64,000 nucleotides of DNA, from positions 124,001 to 188,000 of the forward strand of contig NZ_KB897907.1 in assembly GCF_000377205.1 (NCBI RefSeq), given 5' to 3'. Below, in pieces: positions 38,907 through 47,734 of the stretch (the first letter of the stretch is position 1; every line of letters starts with the position of its first letter). Below the pieces are notes generated by a model that was not told where the DNA came from, searched no databases, and worked only from the letters and a program-made list of their open reading frames with translations. This DNA comes from Thioalkalivibrio sp. ALJ3. Its GTDB lineage: Bacteria; Pseudomonadota; Gammaproteobacteria; Ectothiorhodospirales; Ectothiorhodospiraceae. Position numbers and translations under genes: made by a program.

Positions 38907-39560
38907 TCAGGCCCCCGGGGTGCGAAAGAGTGCGATGTCGTTAGTCGGTAAATGAATCTGCCAACCCAGATGTGCGGCGATCCAGCGCAGGGTGGCGGGC
39001 CCGTAGAAGGCCACATGGGTTGGGTCACGGCGGTAATGCCAGCGATGGAAAATGCACGCGGGGGGTGGCCAGCCGGTCATGATCGCAATCGTGCCACCGG
39101 AGCGTAGCAGGTTGGCCATCGTGTCCAGCGTGGCAAGCGGGCTGTGCAGATGTTCCAGCACCTCGGTGCAGGTGACGAGATCGAAATGGTCGCCGGGAGC
39201 AGGTCGCTCGGGGTCGAACACCGGATCGTATGCCTGCATGGCATAGCCACGCGTGCGCAGCATATCCGCCAGAACCGGATGGGGGCCACAGCCCCAGTCC
39301 AGGCCCTGCGCTGGCGGTGGGCAGTGCGCCTCCAGCGGCGACAGCAGGCGGCCCAGGAAATGCCGATATCCAGCGTCATCCGGCCGGTTCTCGTGGGTCT
39401 GGTAGTACTCGCGCTCGACTTCGGGTGTAGGCCAGCGCGAACGCTCCAGGACAATCAGGGAGCAATGGCGACAGCGCTGGTAATCCCCGGGCGAGGGGTC
39501 ACGCACTCCACGGCTGAAAAACGGGCGCAGAGGGCTGGCGCACAACGGACAGCGGGCCAT
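38907..39560 (-). CDS. SAM-dependent methyltransferase with N-terminal zinc ribbon
   Basis: The 217-residue protein starts with four cysteines in a ribbon arrangement (CPLC and CRHC) and continues as a class I methyltransferase: GLDWGCGPHPVLADML is motif I and LVTCTEVLEHLHSP is motif IV-like. The substrate is unknown. The ATG is preceded by AGGGAGACACTGACGC, an arm of the window's repeat family, which also supplies the AGGGAG ribosome site ten bases from the start. Confidence 0.8.
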   Translation of the reverse strand: MARCPLCASPLRPFFSRGVRDPSPGDYQRCRHCSLIVLERSRWPTPEVEREYYQTHENRPDDAGYRHFLGRLLSPLEAHCPPPAQGLDWGCGPHPVLADMLRTRGYAMQAYDPVFDPERPAPGDHFDLVTCTEVLEHLHSPLATLDTMANLLRSGGTIAIMTGWPPPACIFHRWHYRRDPTHVAFYGPATLRWIAAHLGWQIHLPTNDIALFRTPGA

Positions 39561-39574
39561 GCGTCAGTGTCTCC

Positions 39575-40261
39575 CTAGCGGCGCAGGAAGCGGAACCAGG
39601 ACGCGATGTTCAGCAGGCTCATCAGGGACTGGGCGAGATAGGTATAGGCCGCGGCCTTCAGGATCCGCTGGGCGTGGGGATAGTCCGGGGGGTGAAGGTA
39701 ATTGCCCCGGCGGAGCATCGGCAGGGCGCGGCGAAAGCTCGCGTCGAACTCGGTGGGCAGGGTGACGAAGTGCACCAGGGCGGCGAGCCCCATCGACAGG
39801 ATCCCGGCCAGAAAGAACAGGATGCCCGGTGCCGGATGTCTGGCGATCAGAGTGATCACGGGTATCGCGACCATTAGCCAGGCCCCGATTTGCTGGCCGT
39901 AGCGCGACAGGCATACAAGGTTGCTGCGCATGCGCAGGGGCGGGTAGTCCTGAGCATGCTGGATCGCATGCCCCACTTCGTGCGCGGCCACGGTGATCGC
40001 GGTGAGCGAGCGGCCACCGTGGTTGTCCTCCGACAGCCGTACCGCGCGATCAAAGGGGTCGTAGTGGTCGCCGTCGCGGGTGGATTCGACACGCACGTCT
40101 TGCAGGCCATGGCGATCCAGCAGGTCACGCGCCAGTTCGGCCCCGGTGCCGTTGTAACGGTCCTCCGGCTGGCTGTACTTCTTCATTGTCTGGCGTACCC
40201 ACCAGCTCGGGGCCCAGGCCAGGAGCAGCACGAGCGGTGCGAGCAGAATCAGCAGTCGCAT
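39575..40261 (-). CDS. YugP-type membrane zinc metallopeptidase
   Basis: The 228-residue protein has an N-terminal membrane segment, the zinc motif AAHEVGHAIQHA (HExxH) near residue 92, and two or three more membrane segments after it, as in the neutral zinc metallopeptidase (YugP) family. Its target is unknown. The stop lies 15 bases from the methyltransferase start on the same strand, so they may be co-transcribed. Confidence 0.88.
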   Translation of the reverse strand: MRLLILLAPLVLLLAWAPSWWVRQTMKKYSQPEDRYNGTGAELARDLLDRHGLQDVRVESTRDGDHYDPFDRAVRLSEDNHGGRSLTAITVAAHEVGHAIQHAQDYPPLRMRSNLVCLSRYGQQIGAWLMVAIPVITLIARHPAPGILFFLAGILSMGLAALVHFVTLPTEFDASFRRALPMLRRGNYLHPPDYPHAQRILKAAAYTYLAQSLMSLLNIASWFRFLRR

Positions 40262-40333
40262 GCCTTCATCATGGCGCGACTTCCACTTCGGGGGAAGTCG
40301 TCCGCATAAATCCGTACACCGGTCCTTTCTCGC

Positions 40334-42625
40334 TCAGTCTTCGGCCTCGTCGTAATCGCCCTTGTGCTTCGGATTGGGACGGGCCCGCTGGTCCTTCGAG
40401 TAGTCGCGACCGTCTTCGGTGTCCTCGCCCGTTTCCTGCGTGAGGCGCAGATGCGCGGGCGGGGCCGTCCCGTCCTTTTCCTGACCGAAGTAGACGGTCT
40501 GATGGGGGAACGGGATCTCGATGCCGGCCGCGTCGAAGTGCTTCTTGACGAGGCGGTTGTATGCACGACCCAGGCCGAACTGGGTTCCGGGCAGCGTCTT
40601 GATGCGGATGCGCACGTTGACGGAGCTGTCCGCCAGCGCGGTAACCCCGTGCACTTCCATCTCGTCGAGGATGTTCGGACCCTGATCCGGATCTTCCTTG
40701 AGCTCCTCGAAGGCCTCGCGCAGACGCACGATGACCTCGTCGATGTCCTCGCGATAAGCGACGCCGTACTCGCCGACGTGGTAGGCGTACTCGCGCATGT
40801 AGTTGGAAACGGCATCCACCGACGAGAACGGAATCAGGTGATAGGTGCCGGACAGGTCGCGCAGGCCCATGGAACGGATTGTGAGCTTCTCGACCACCCC
40901 GGTCATGCCGGCCACCGTGACCACGTCCCCGGTGTTGATGGCCTTTTCCAGCTGGATAAATATCCCCGTAATGATGTCCTGCACCAGTTTCTGTGCACCA
41001 AAACCAACAGCGAGGCCAAGGACGCCGGCACCGGCCAGTAGTGGCCCGATATTCACGCCGATCTCCGCCAGCACGATCATGGTGGTCATCACGGCCAGTA
41101 CGATGGCGACTGCGTTGCGGAACAGGGTCAGCAGGGTCTTCTCGCGCGCGCCGGGCTCGCCCTCGCCGGTAGCCGGGCTCAGGCGGTGCTCGATCCAGCT
41201 GGCGAATACGAGCCAGATGGCCAGGGCGGCGATCAGAATCAGGGCGACCGAGATGGCGGTTCCGAGGACGTACATGCCCGCATCGGAGGCGATCCAGGCG
41301 CCAAGATTGAACGCGCCCCAGGCATCCAGGATGACCGCCAGCACGATGAGCAGGATCACCAGGCGCATTGTCTTGAGGGCCATCGGAATGTAGGAGTTCA
41401 GGCGTGCCTCGAGCATCGGGAACTTGACCCGCGTCTCGTCCGGGACCCGGATCTCGCGGCCAATGATCTGGCTGAGCACGTTGGCGACAAAGACGCCGAT
41501 GAAGATGGCCAGTAGCGTCTGTCCGGTGGCCTTGGCCATGAAGGGAAGGGCATCTTCCGGACGGGTAATGCTGACGATCGCCAGGGTCAGGAAGTAGACC
41601 AGCGCGATCCAGTGCCAGGCGTTCGCCAGGAAGGTCAGCGTCATGCGCGTGAAGGCGAACCCGGCGCGGTTGGCGACCAGGATCAGGCGATCATGCACGC
41701 GCTGGCGGTTCTGCAGGATGATGACGGCCGCGTAGAGGAAGGCCGTCAGCATGACCAGCAGCCCCAGCGAACGGCCAGCCTCGCTGGAGAGGTGATTGTT
41801 GGTCAACGGGACCAGCAAGAGCAGGCCGTAACCGATGTAGGTCACCAGGCGCGCCAGCCAGGCATTCCAGTAAGCGGCCTCGTCGCCGGCCATCGGCAGC
41901 AGCCGCAGGCCGTGGTAGCGCGTCGCGAAAATCAGGCGCAGCGCGGCTTTGGTCACCTCGATCAGCAGGAAGGCATTGAGGAACAGCGAATGCCGCATAA
42001 GCATCTCGCCGGATTCCCCGAGCACAAAGAGTGCGAGCCCATAGCCCGCCACCCAGGCCAGGAGAACGATCAGAAAGTCGATCAGTGCCGCCAGGAGGAC
42101 GGCGGGAAGCGCCCGTAGCAGGTGATACTGTCTCGCTGAGTGGATCACCCAGCGGTCCAGGGCGGCGAACATCGGGCTGCCAAGGCGCCGCAGGATCAGG
42201 AAGGCGGCGACCGTCAGCACGATCAGGATTGCCAGGTCCAGCATCCCGGCGCCAAACACCACCGGATCGATCGTGCGCATCTGTTCGCCAATGTCCGCGG
42301 CGATTTCGTTCAGCGCCCGAATCTCCTGCACCGTGCCTTCTGCGAGCGATTGCGTAATCTGGGCAATCTGGCGCGGGATCGACATCGGCTCGTCGGTGTT
42401 GACGGCCTCATCGTCCGCGGCGGCTTCTTCGTCCTCTGGCCGTTCGGCGCGCAGTGTTTCGAGCAGTCGTTCGCGAGCTTCCTCGTTTTCCAGTGCCTCG
42501 ATCAGTGCGTCGTGCAGCTCGCGCCCGTCGCCGTCCTGGGCTTGAGCACCCACAGGCAGCAACAGTGACAGTGTGAACAGGGCGAGGAGAACAAAGGGGA
42601 AGCGCAAGAAGCGGCTCGGGGACAC
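40334..42625 (-). CDS. Large MscS-family mechanosensitive channel
   Basis: The 763-residue protein has a signal peptide (to about residue 27), an acidic periplasmic region, about ten membrane segments, and the MscS core in the last third: AGAGVLGLAVGFGAQKLVQD is the pore helix and the beta domain follows. Large MscS homologues such as MscK and YbiO protect against hypo-osmotic shock, which suits a salt-dependent organism. GTG at 42625 follows GAGGT by eight bases and gives the signal peptide. The C terminus is charged and disordered. Confidence 0.88.
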   Translation of the reverse strand: MSPSRFLRFPFVLLALFTLSLLLPVGAQAQDGDGRELHDALIEALENEEARERLLETLRAERPEDEEAAADDEAVNTDEPMSIPRQIAQITQSLAEGTVQEIRALNEIAADIGEQMRTIDPVVFGAGMLDLAILIVLTVAAFLILRRLGSPMFAALDRWVIHSARQYHLLRALPAVLLAALIDFLIVLLAWVAGYGLALFVLGESGEMLMRHSLFLNAFLLIEVTKAALRLIFATRYHGLRLLPMAGDEAAYWNAWLARLVTYIGYGLLLLVPLTNNHLSSEAGRSLGLLVMLTAFLYAAVIILQNRQRVHDRLILVANRAGFAFTRMTLTFLANAWHWIALVYFLTLAIVSITRPEDALPFMAKATGQTLLAIFIGVFVANVLSQIIGREIRVPDETRVKFPMLEARLNSYIPMALKTMRLVILLIVLAVILDAWGAFNLGAWIASDAGMYVLGTAISVALILIAALAIWLVFASWIEHRLSPATGEGEPGAREKTLLTLFRNAVAIVLAVMTTMIVLAEIGVNIGPLLAGAGVLGLAVGFGAQKLVQDIITGIFIQLEKAINTGDVVTVAGMTGVVEKLTIRSMGLRDLSGTYHLIPFSSVDAVSNYMREYAYHVGEYGVAYREDIDEVIVRLREAFEELKEDPDQGPNILDEMEVHGVTALADSSVNVRIRIKTLPGTQFGLGRAYNRLVKKHFDAAGIEIPFPHQTVYFGQEKDGTAPPAHLRLTQETGEDTEDGRDYSKDQRARPNPKHKGDYDEAED

Positions 42626-42712
42626 GGGCGGACCTCGGGTTTGGACGGGGTTCGCGGGTCGCGCGGAAGAGCAAAATGCGAGCATCCATGCGACAGCGGA
42701 GGAGGCCAGTCT

Positions 42713-42830
42713 AGGGAAACACTGATCAATGTGCACGCTCGCGCTCGAGTCGCTCTCGCGTGCGAACAAGGTGCGGTGACGGCCGTGGAGTCAGTCTGCA
42801 TAAGGGAGTTGCAACGCCGTGTGCGCGCCC
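42713..42830 (-). repeat. Truncated copy (C) of the structured repeat, inverted
   Basis: Reading rightward from 42713, the sequence follows the reverse complement of the right half of copies A and B: the arm AGGGAAACACTGATCAATGT, the GCTCGAGTCGCT block, TGCGAACAAGG, a GTGAC...GTCAG region and AAGGGA. Similarity fades near 42830, and the opposite arm is absent. It lies between the mscS and mtgA genes. Confidence 0.78.
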
Positions 42831-42862
42831 GTTCCTGACAACAACGGGTGACCGCTCCGGGA

Positions 42863-43585
42863 CTATTCCAGCAGCATGGGGTCCAGCCAGGCGATGCCCA
42901 GCTGGGTCATCTGGCGCTCGATCCACGCGATGCGCTGGGTAAGGCGTGGACCCGGGTTGACCGGGTTGTAACTGCCCGGGCTGGGGAGGATGGCGGCCAG
43001 ACGGGCGGCCTGGTTCCGATTCAGTTCGCGCGCCGGTATGCCAAAGTAGTGCTGGGCTGCATTTTCGATCCCGTAGATGCCGGGGCCCCATTCCGCCAGG
43101 TTCAGGTAGACCTCAAGGATACGTCGCTTGGGCCAGACGGTTTCCATGCCCGCCGTGAGTCCGGCCTCGAGTGTCTTGCGGATCCAGGAACGCTCGTGCC
43201 ACAGGAAGAGGTTCTTGGCGGTTTGCTGGCTTATGGTGCTGGCCCCGCGCAGGCGCTGGCCGTGCAGCATGTGGTCATCCACTGCCTGGCGCACCGAGCC
43301 CCAGTCGAAGCCGCGATGCACGGGGAAGTGCTGGTCCTCCGCCGCGATAACGGCCAGCATCAGGTGGCGTGGCAGATCATCCAGCCGCTGCCATTCCGGA
43401 CGCAGCCGCGAGGCGGTCTGCCAGTCCGTAGCGACGACCATCGCCATGCCGTAGGGCGGGTTGACCTTGGCAAACAGTACAATCAGCCCGAGCGCGAACG
43501 TCACCACGAGCGCAAGTGTGCCGGCCAGCAGCCAGGCCAGCGTGCGTATCAGGCGAGCAATCGGTCCGCGCCGTCGGCGGGCCAT
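42863..43585 (-). CDS. mtgA: Monofunctional peptidoglycan glycosyltransferase MtgA
   Basis: The 240-residue protein has an N-terminal membrane anchor (residues about 18-40) and a GT51 domain: AVIAAEDQHFPVHRGFD holds the catalytic Glu, then GASTISQQTAKNLFLWHERS and RILEVYLNLAEWGPG. It polymerises lipid II glycan strands without a transpeptidase domain. It starts at ATG 43585 and is a single gene on its strand. Confidence 0.95.
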   Translation of the reverse strand: MARRRRGPIARLIRTLAWLLAGTLALVVTFALGLIVLFAKVNPPYGMAMVVATDWQTASRLRPEWQRLDDLPRHLMLAVIAAEDQHFPVHRGFDWGSVRQAVDDHMLHGQRLRGASTISQQTAKNLFLWHERSWIRKTLEAGLTAGMETVWPKRRILEVYLNLAEWGPGIYGIENAAQHYFGIPARELNRNQAARLAAILPSPGSYNPVNPGPRLTQRIAWIERQMTQLGIAWLDPMLLE

Positions 43586-43816
43586 CAGGTACTCCCTGGA
43601 TGTGAGCGGCGAGCGGAACTCATGGAAAAAGGATACCTCGACTCGTGCGTCGACCGAGCGCTGTCGGAGGGGCGTTGTGGCAATATTCCATCATCTCGGC
43701 CGGATGAGGAATCTCGTCACCGGGTGAACTGTTTCCATCGTACGTGGCCCAAGTTTTCAAACCGGTCTGTGGCCGGGTGGCTCCATCCCATTCACGCGAA
43801 TCAGAAGGAGAGACCC
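43586..43816. other. 231-base divergent intergenic region
   Basis: The region separates mtgA from the rightward gene at 43817. No ORF or strong hairpin is seen. It should contain promoters in both directions, but I cannot pick a convincing pair by eye. Confidence 0.3.
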
Positions 43817-44143
43817 ATGGACGTGATGCCCTATCGGTATACCACCCCCAGTGGCGAGGCCGTTTCCTTCGAGTTCCGCTTGCACCCCGAGACCGGATCG
43901 GCCGTCCGTGTCCAGCAGTTGCTGGATCGGCTGGTCGACACCCTCGATCACGAGATCGGATTGCTGGGCGATACCTGCAACGGTGATGTACTGCAGGCGT
44001 TGGCGATGGCGCTCGCCGTACGGACCGACATGATCCCCGCACACCCGGAAATGACGCACGACCTGGCACGGGACGTCGTCGAGCGTGCACTGGGGTCGCT
44101 GCAGGCCGAATATCAGTACATGGGCCCGGTGGGCCATGCGTGA
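43817..44143 (+). CDS. Conserved hypothetical protein
   Basis: The 108-residue soluble protein has no signal peptide. A short beta region (PYRYTTPSGEAVSFEFRL) is followed by helices (LLDRLVDTLDHEIGL, ALAMALAVRTDM). I do not recognise the family. AAGGAGAG lies ahead of the ATG, and the stop overlaps the following DUF393 gene by eight bases, so both are probably expressed together. Confidence 0.6.
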   Translation: MDVMPYRYTTPSGEAVSFEFRLHPETGSAVRVQQLLDRLVDTLDHEIGLLGDTCNGDVLQALAMALAVRTDMIPAHPEMTHDLARDVVERALGSLQAEYQYMGPVGHA

Positions 44144-44531
44144 CCGCCTGTCTGGCGACCGGCGTCCAGTTGTCTTTTTTGATGGCGGCTGTCCACTTTG
44201 CCGGCGCGAGATCGGCCACTATCAGCGGCTGGATCCGGTCGGTCGCCTGGACTGGAAGGACATTCATGCCGACCCGGGGCCACTGGAGCCATGGGGAATC
44301 GGCTGGGATGTGGCGATGCGGCGTATGCATGTGGTTGATGCCCAAGGGCGTATCCACAGCGGCGCTTGGGCGTTTGTAGTCGTCTGGCGGCATCTGCCGT
44401 ATTACCGCGCACTGGGGGAGGCGCTGTACCGAGTGCCGGCTGTCGTGTGCCTGATGGACCGGGTGTATGACTGGATTGCCGTGCGACGCTGGCGATCGCG
44501 CTGCAGCGATGGGGCCTGTCGCTCGGATTAG
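44136..44531 (+). CDS. DUF393 (DCC family) thiol-disulfide oxidoreductase-like protein
   Basis: The 131-residue protein opens with VVFFDGGCPLCRREIGHYQ, the DxxCPxC motif that names the DCC family, and continues with a thioredoxin-like layout (WKDIHADPGPL; GAWAFVVVWRHLP). These proteins are predicted redox enzymes of unknown substrate. It overlaps the preceding gene, so translation is coupled. Its stop coincides with the start of another AGGGAAACACT repeat arm. Confidence 0.85.
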   Translation: MRDRLSGDRRPVVFFDGGCPLCRREIGHYQRLDPVGRLDWKDIHADPGPLEPWGIGWDVAMRRMHVVDAQGRIHSGAWAFVVVWRHLPYYRALGEALYRVPAVVCLMDRVYDWIAVRRWRSRCSDGACRSD

Positions 44532-44540
44532 GGAAACACT
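44530..44540. repeat. Solitary arm of the repeat family
   Basis: AGGGAAACACT follows directly on the DCC-family stop codon; no matching right arm is seen nearby. The rest of the gap to 44615 is unremarkable. Confidence 0.5.
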
Positions 44541-44615
44541 GGTGGTTGCTGGTGGGTCAGGTGACTGACTGTTTCGGCGTCTGCTGGCGCCGCGTTACTT
44601 GAGGAAACCGGAGCC

Positions 44616-45191
44616 GTGAAACAGCTGCTGGTGGGGCTCGCTTTCGCAATGGGTATAGTGCTGGGTGCGCCGGGCTGGGCGGATGACCTGGACACAGAGC
44701 GGGCAATTGTGGGCCAGTTGCAGGAGCCCCATCGGATCCTGCTCATGCGCCATGCGGCGGCGCCGGGTATCGGCGATCCCCCGGACTTCGATCTTGCAGA
44801 CTGCGACACACAACGGAATCTCTCCGAGGCGGGCCGGGAACAGGCGCGCGGGCTTGGCGAGCGCCTGCGCGCCGCCGGGCTGGAAGAGATCCGTGTTTTC
44901 GCGGGTCCCTGGTGCCGCAATGCCGACACGGCCCGGCTTCTGGGGTACGGTGAACCGGAAATTCTGGATGCGCTGGGCTCGATCATTTCGTACCAATGAA
45001 CTCGATCGGGAAGCCGCATGCGTGCCTGGCATCAGCATCTTGCGGAAGAATTCGCGCGCGCCGCGGGCCCGGCGGTGTATGTCACGCACCGTGCGAATAT
45101 CATGGAGTTGTCCGGTCGCAACATTGGCGCGGGCGACATGGTGGTGGTGGAGATCGATGCCGAGGGTGGAGCCCGGCCTGTCGCCGACTGA
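44616..45191 (+). pseudogene. Histidine phosphatase family gene interrupted by a TGA
   Basis: A signal peptide is followed by the phosphoglycerate-mutase-like core: LLMRHAAAPG (catalytic RH), DCDTQRNLSEAGREQARGL and FAGPWCRNADTARLLGYG. The frame stops at TGA 44997-44999 after 127 codons. Read on in the same frame, it continues with MRAWHQHL, AVYVTHRANIMEL (the second catalytic His region) and VVVEIDAEG to a stop at 45189. The second half matches what this family needs, so one intact gene of about 190 codons has probably been broken by one nonsense change or by two compensating frame errors. The 127-residue product alone would lack the second His. Confidence 0.7.
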
Positions 45192-45217
45192 GAAGGCGGA
45201 CGCCGACACCCGGACGC

Positions 45218-46501
45218 CTACATGTATGGCCCGATGATGCGCGCGATCCAGCCGTAGATGCGGTACTTCCAGGGCCGGTTTTCCCAGGCCTCGATCGTCA
45301 TGCGCTCGGCCTCGGCCTTGTCTTCCTCGATCAGTGCCCGGATGGAGCGGGCAAAGTCTTCGTCATAGACGTTGAGATTGGTTTCGTCGTTCAGGCGGAA
45401 CGAGCGGTTGTGCAGATTGGCGGAGCCGATGGTGGCCCAGCGGTCATCCACGCTCATCAGCTTGGAGTGGTACATCCGCGGGTGGTATTCGTACAGCTCC
45501 ACACCGGCTTCGAGTATCGGACGCCAGCGATTGACCGACGCGTGGCGCACGAAGCCGAAGGTCATGGTGTCGCCCGGCATCAACACGCGGATCCGGACAC
45601 CGCGTTCGGCGGCCTCGGTCAGGGCATCGAGAAAGTCTGGATCGGGATAGAAATACGCCGTTCCAATCGTTACCTGGTCTTCGGCTGCGGCCAGGGCGTG
45701 CAGGAACATCTTGCGAATGCGATGGCGCCCCTCGCGAGGGGCGCTGACTACGACCTGCGCATCCAGATCACCTTCCTCCTCGAGTTCCGGGTAATAGGCA
45801 TTGCCCAGCAGCAATTCGCCCATGGCATCCAGCCAGGTCTCCATGAAGGCCGCTTGCAGGTTGCCCACCACGGGCCCGCTAATGCGGAAATGGTTGTCGC
45901 GGTAGGGTTCGTGGTCCTCGTCGGGTACCCAGGAATCCGCTACGTTGGCGCCCCCGACGAATCCCGTGTGGCCGTCCACGACCAGGATCTTTCGGTGCGT
46001 GCGGTGGTTGAACCGCGACATCTCGTACCAAGACGGTTTGCGCCAGCGCACGACCTCCGCGCCGGCATCGGTCATGCGGTCGAACTTCTCCTGGGCGGCC
46101 GCCACGGAGCCGATGTAATCGATGACCACGTGCACCTTCACCCCACGCTCGGCGGCGCGCGCAAAGGCCTCAGCGAAGCGGGCGGCCTGATAACCCCAAA
46201 ATTCGTATACCTCGAACGTAACCGTGTGTTCGGCGTTCTCGATCGCCTCGATCTTGGCGTCATAGATGGCCTCTCCGTCGCGCAGCAGCTCCAGACTGTT
46301 GCCGGAGACGATCGGCTGTTGCAGCGTGAGCCCCATTCCGCGGCGAAACGCACTGTCCGAGGTGCCGTAGTCGATGGCCACCGGGACCTTCACCCGGTCG
46401 GGTTTCGGGAGGAGGTTGAAGAGGGCAACGTTTGCCAGCACGAAGGCGAGCGCGAGGCCCAGGAGGATGCCGACAGGGATGCCGATGACGCGGCGGCGCA
46501 T
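45218..46501 (-). CDS. Cardiolipin-synthase-like phospholipase D family protein
   Basis: The 427-residue protein has one N-terminal membrane segment and two HKD motifs: HRKILVVDGHTGFVGGAN (residues about 189-206) and HSKLMSVDDRWATIGSAN (about 366-383). Bacterial cardiolipin synthases have this layout, though a periplasmic or membrane nuclease is possible. The start at 46501 gives the anchor MRRRVIGIPVGILLG; a longer frame upstream is unsupported. It is divergent from the cytosine deaminase gene. Confidence 0.85.
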   Translation of the reverse strand: MRRRVIGIPVGILLGLALAFVLANVALFNLLPKPDRVKVPVAIDYGTSDSAFRRGMGLTLQQPIVSGNSLELLRDGEAIYDAKIEAIENAEHTVTFEVYEFWGYQAARFAEAFARAAERGVKVHVVIDYIGSVAAAQEKFDRMTDAGAEVVRWRKPSWYEMSRFNHRTHRKILVVDGHTGFVGGANVADSWVPDEDHEPYRDNHFRISGPVVGNLQAAFMETWLDAMGELLLGNAYYPELEEEGDLDAQVVVSAPREGRHRIRKMFLHALAAAEDQVTIGTAYFYPDPDFLDALTEAAERGVRIRVLMPGDTMTFGFVRHASVNRWRPILEAGVELYEYHPRMYHSKLMSVDDRWATIGSANLHNRSFRLNDETNLNVYDEDFARSIRALIEEDKAEAERMTIEAWENRPWKYRIYGWIARIIGPYM

Positions 46502-46615
46502 GGAGGGCCTCTTGTATCGAACCCGCTGCAAGGAAACGGGGGGATTGGGTGGCCGGTATCGCACCAGCATCGTTCAGTGTACACAATGCACAGTGAACCA
46601 CCCTGGACGAATGTC

Positions 46616-47056
46616 ATGAATCCGTTTTTGGAAGCCGCACTGGACGAAGCGCGAACCGGTTGGGACGAAGGGGGTATCCCCATCGGCTCGGTGATCGAGC
46701 ACGCGGGACAGATTGTCGGGCGGGGGCATAACCGGCGGGTGCAAAATGGCAGTGCCATCCTGCATGCCGAGATGGATGCCCTGGAGAACGCCGGGCGGCA
46801 ACCTGCAAGCGTTTACCGCGAGTGCACCCTCTACACGACGCTCTCGCCCTGCGCGATGTGCAGCGGGGCGATCGTGTTGTACGGCATCCCGCGTGTGGTG
46901 GTCGGCGAGAACGCCACCTTCATGGGAGAGGAGGACTGGCTGCGCTCGCGCGGCGTGCAGGTCGATGTGCTGCAGGACGCCGCCTGCCAGGAGCTGATGG
47001 CCGCCTTCATTGAACGCCACCCGGATCTCTGGCACGAGGACATCGGTTGCGAATAG
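46616..47056 (+). CDS. Fungal-type cytosine deaminase (Fcy1-like)
   Basis: The 146-residue zinc deaminase has ILHAEMDALENAG (His ligand and catalytic Glu) and LSPCAMCSGAIVLYGIPRV (two Cys ligands). The stretches TLYTTLSPC, YGIPRVVVGEN and the ending DLWHEDIG match yeast cytosine deaminase more closely than tRNA adenosine deaminase TadA or the unrelated bacterial CodA. It would convert cytosine to uracil for pyrimidine salvage. The ATG at 46616 lies just past an imperfect palindrome (46574-46598) shared with the divergent gene. Confidence 0.82.
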   Translation: MNPFLEAALDEARTGWDEGGIPIGSVIEHAGQIVGRGHNRRVQNGSAILHAEMDALENAGRQPASVYRECTLYTTLSPCAMCSGAIVLYGIPRVVVGENATFMGEEDWLRSRGVQVDVLQDAACQELMAAFIERHPDLWHEDIGCE

Positions 47057-47232
47057 CCCCGTTATGACCGGAACGCACTTTCTGGCGGGCGGATCGTGCT
47101 TGCCACCCGGCTCCTGTAGCAGCACAGGCCCGATGACCGAGAAATGCCTCATGGTGCGTTGCGCGCCCAGGTCGGGTGTTCTGGCATGGTTGCTGCTTTG
47201 GTGCCGGGTGCAATGCAGACCAGGAGTACCCC

Positions 47233-47730
47233 ATGATCGATGGCATCGGAATGAACCAGGCGGCCCTGGCACGACCGACCCATTCGGCGCAAAACCTGAA
47301 CAATGCCGGGCAGGCCGGCAACCAGGCACCACAGGCCGGACAGGCGGCCCACGCACAGCCCGCCCAGCCGGCCCAGGCCCAGCAGGCACAGACCGCCACG
47401 CAAGCGCAGTCGAACGGTCAAATCAACGGGCAGGGCGCGGGCGTCTCGACTTCTCCACATGTCGCCCAGCCGGCGTCCACCACGCAGGCCCCCTCGGCAT
47501 ACGAGGCGGCATTCTCGCCCCAGGGCGTGAACGCGACTCCGCCGACGCAGGCCACCGCAATGCCGCTGGCCGGCGGTCAGGTCAACGGGGCCCCGCAGGC
47601 CGACGATGCCTCCCGGATGGACGCCGTTCCGGACGACGAAGTGGACATGGGCCAGACCTTCATGCCCGACGGCTCGGTGCAGTCCAACTCCAACGAGAAC
47701 CTCGGATCGCACTTTGACCTGCAGGCGTGA
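47233..47730 (+). CDS. Low-complexity Ala/Gln/Pro-rich protein
   Basis: The 165-residue protein has no hydrophobic segment and no recognisable domain. Its middle part (residues about 20-110) is almost entirely Ala, Gln, Pro, Asn, Gly and Thr. The acidic ending includes DDEVDMGQTFMPDG. Codon usage and a CAGGAG ribosome site support that it is a gene. The bias may reflect a disordered scaffold or surface protein. It is followed immediately by full repeat copy B. Confidence 0.55.
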   Translation: MIDGIGMNQAALARPTHSAQNLNNAGQAGNQAPQAGQAAHAQPAQPAQAQQAQTATQAQSNGQINGQGAGVSTSPHVAQPASTTQAPSAYEAAFSPQGVNATPPTQATAMPLAGGQVNGAPQADDASRMDAVPDDEVDMGQTFMPDGSVQSNSNENLGSHFDLQA

Positions 47731-47734
47731 CTCT

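Noticed and set aside
44997-44999. TGA as a selenocysteine codon in the histidine phosphatase gene
   Set aside because: The family has no catalytic Cys at this position and no SECIS-like hairpin follows. A nonsense or frameshift change is simpler.
47150-47232. Sigma-54-like TGGCATGGTTGC
   Set aside because: The GG and GC elements are seven bases apart rather than ten, so the promoter would not be recognised.
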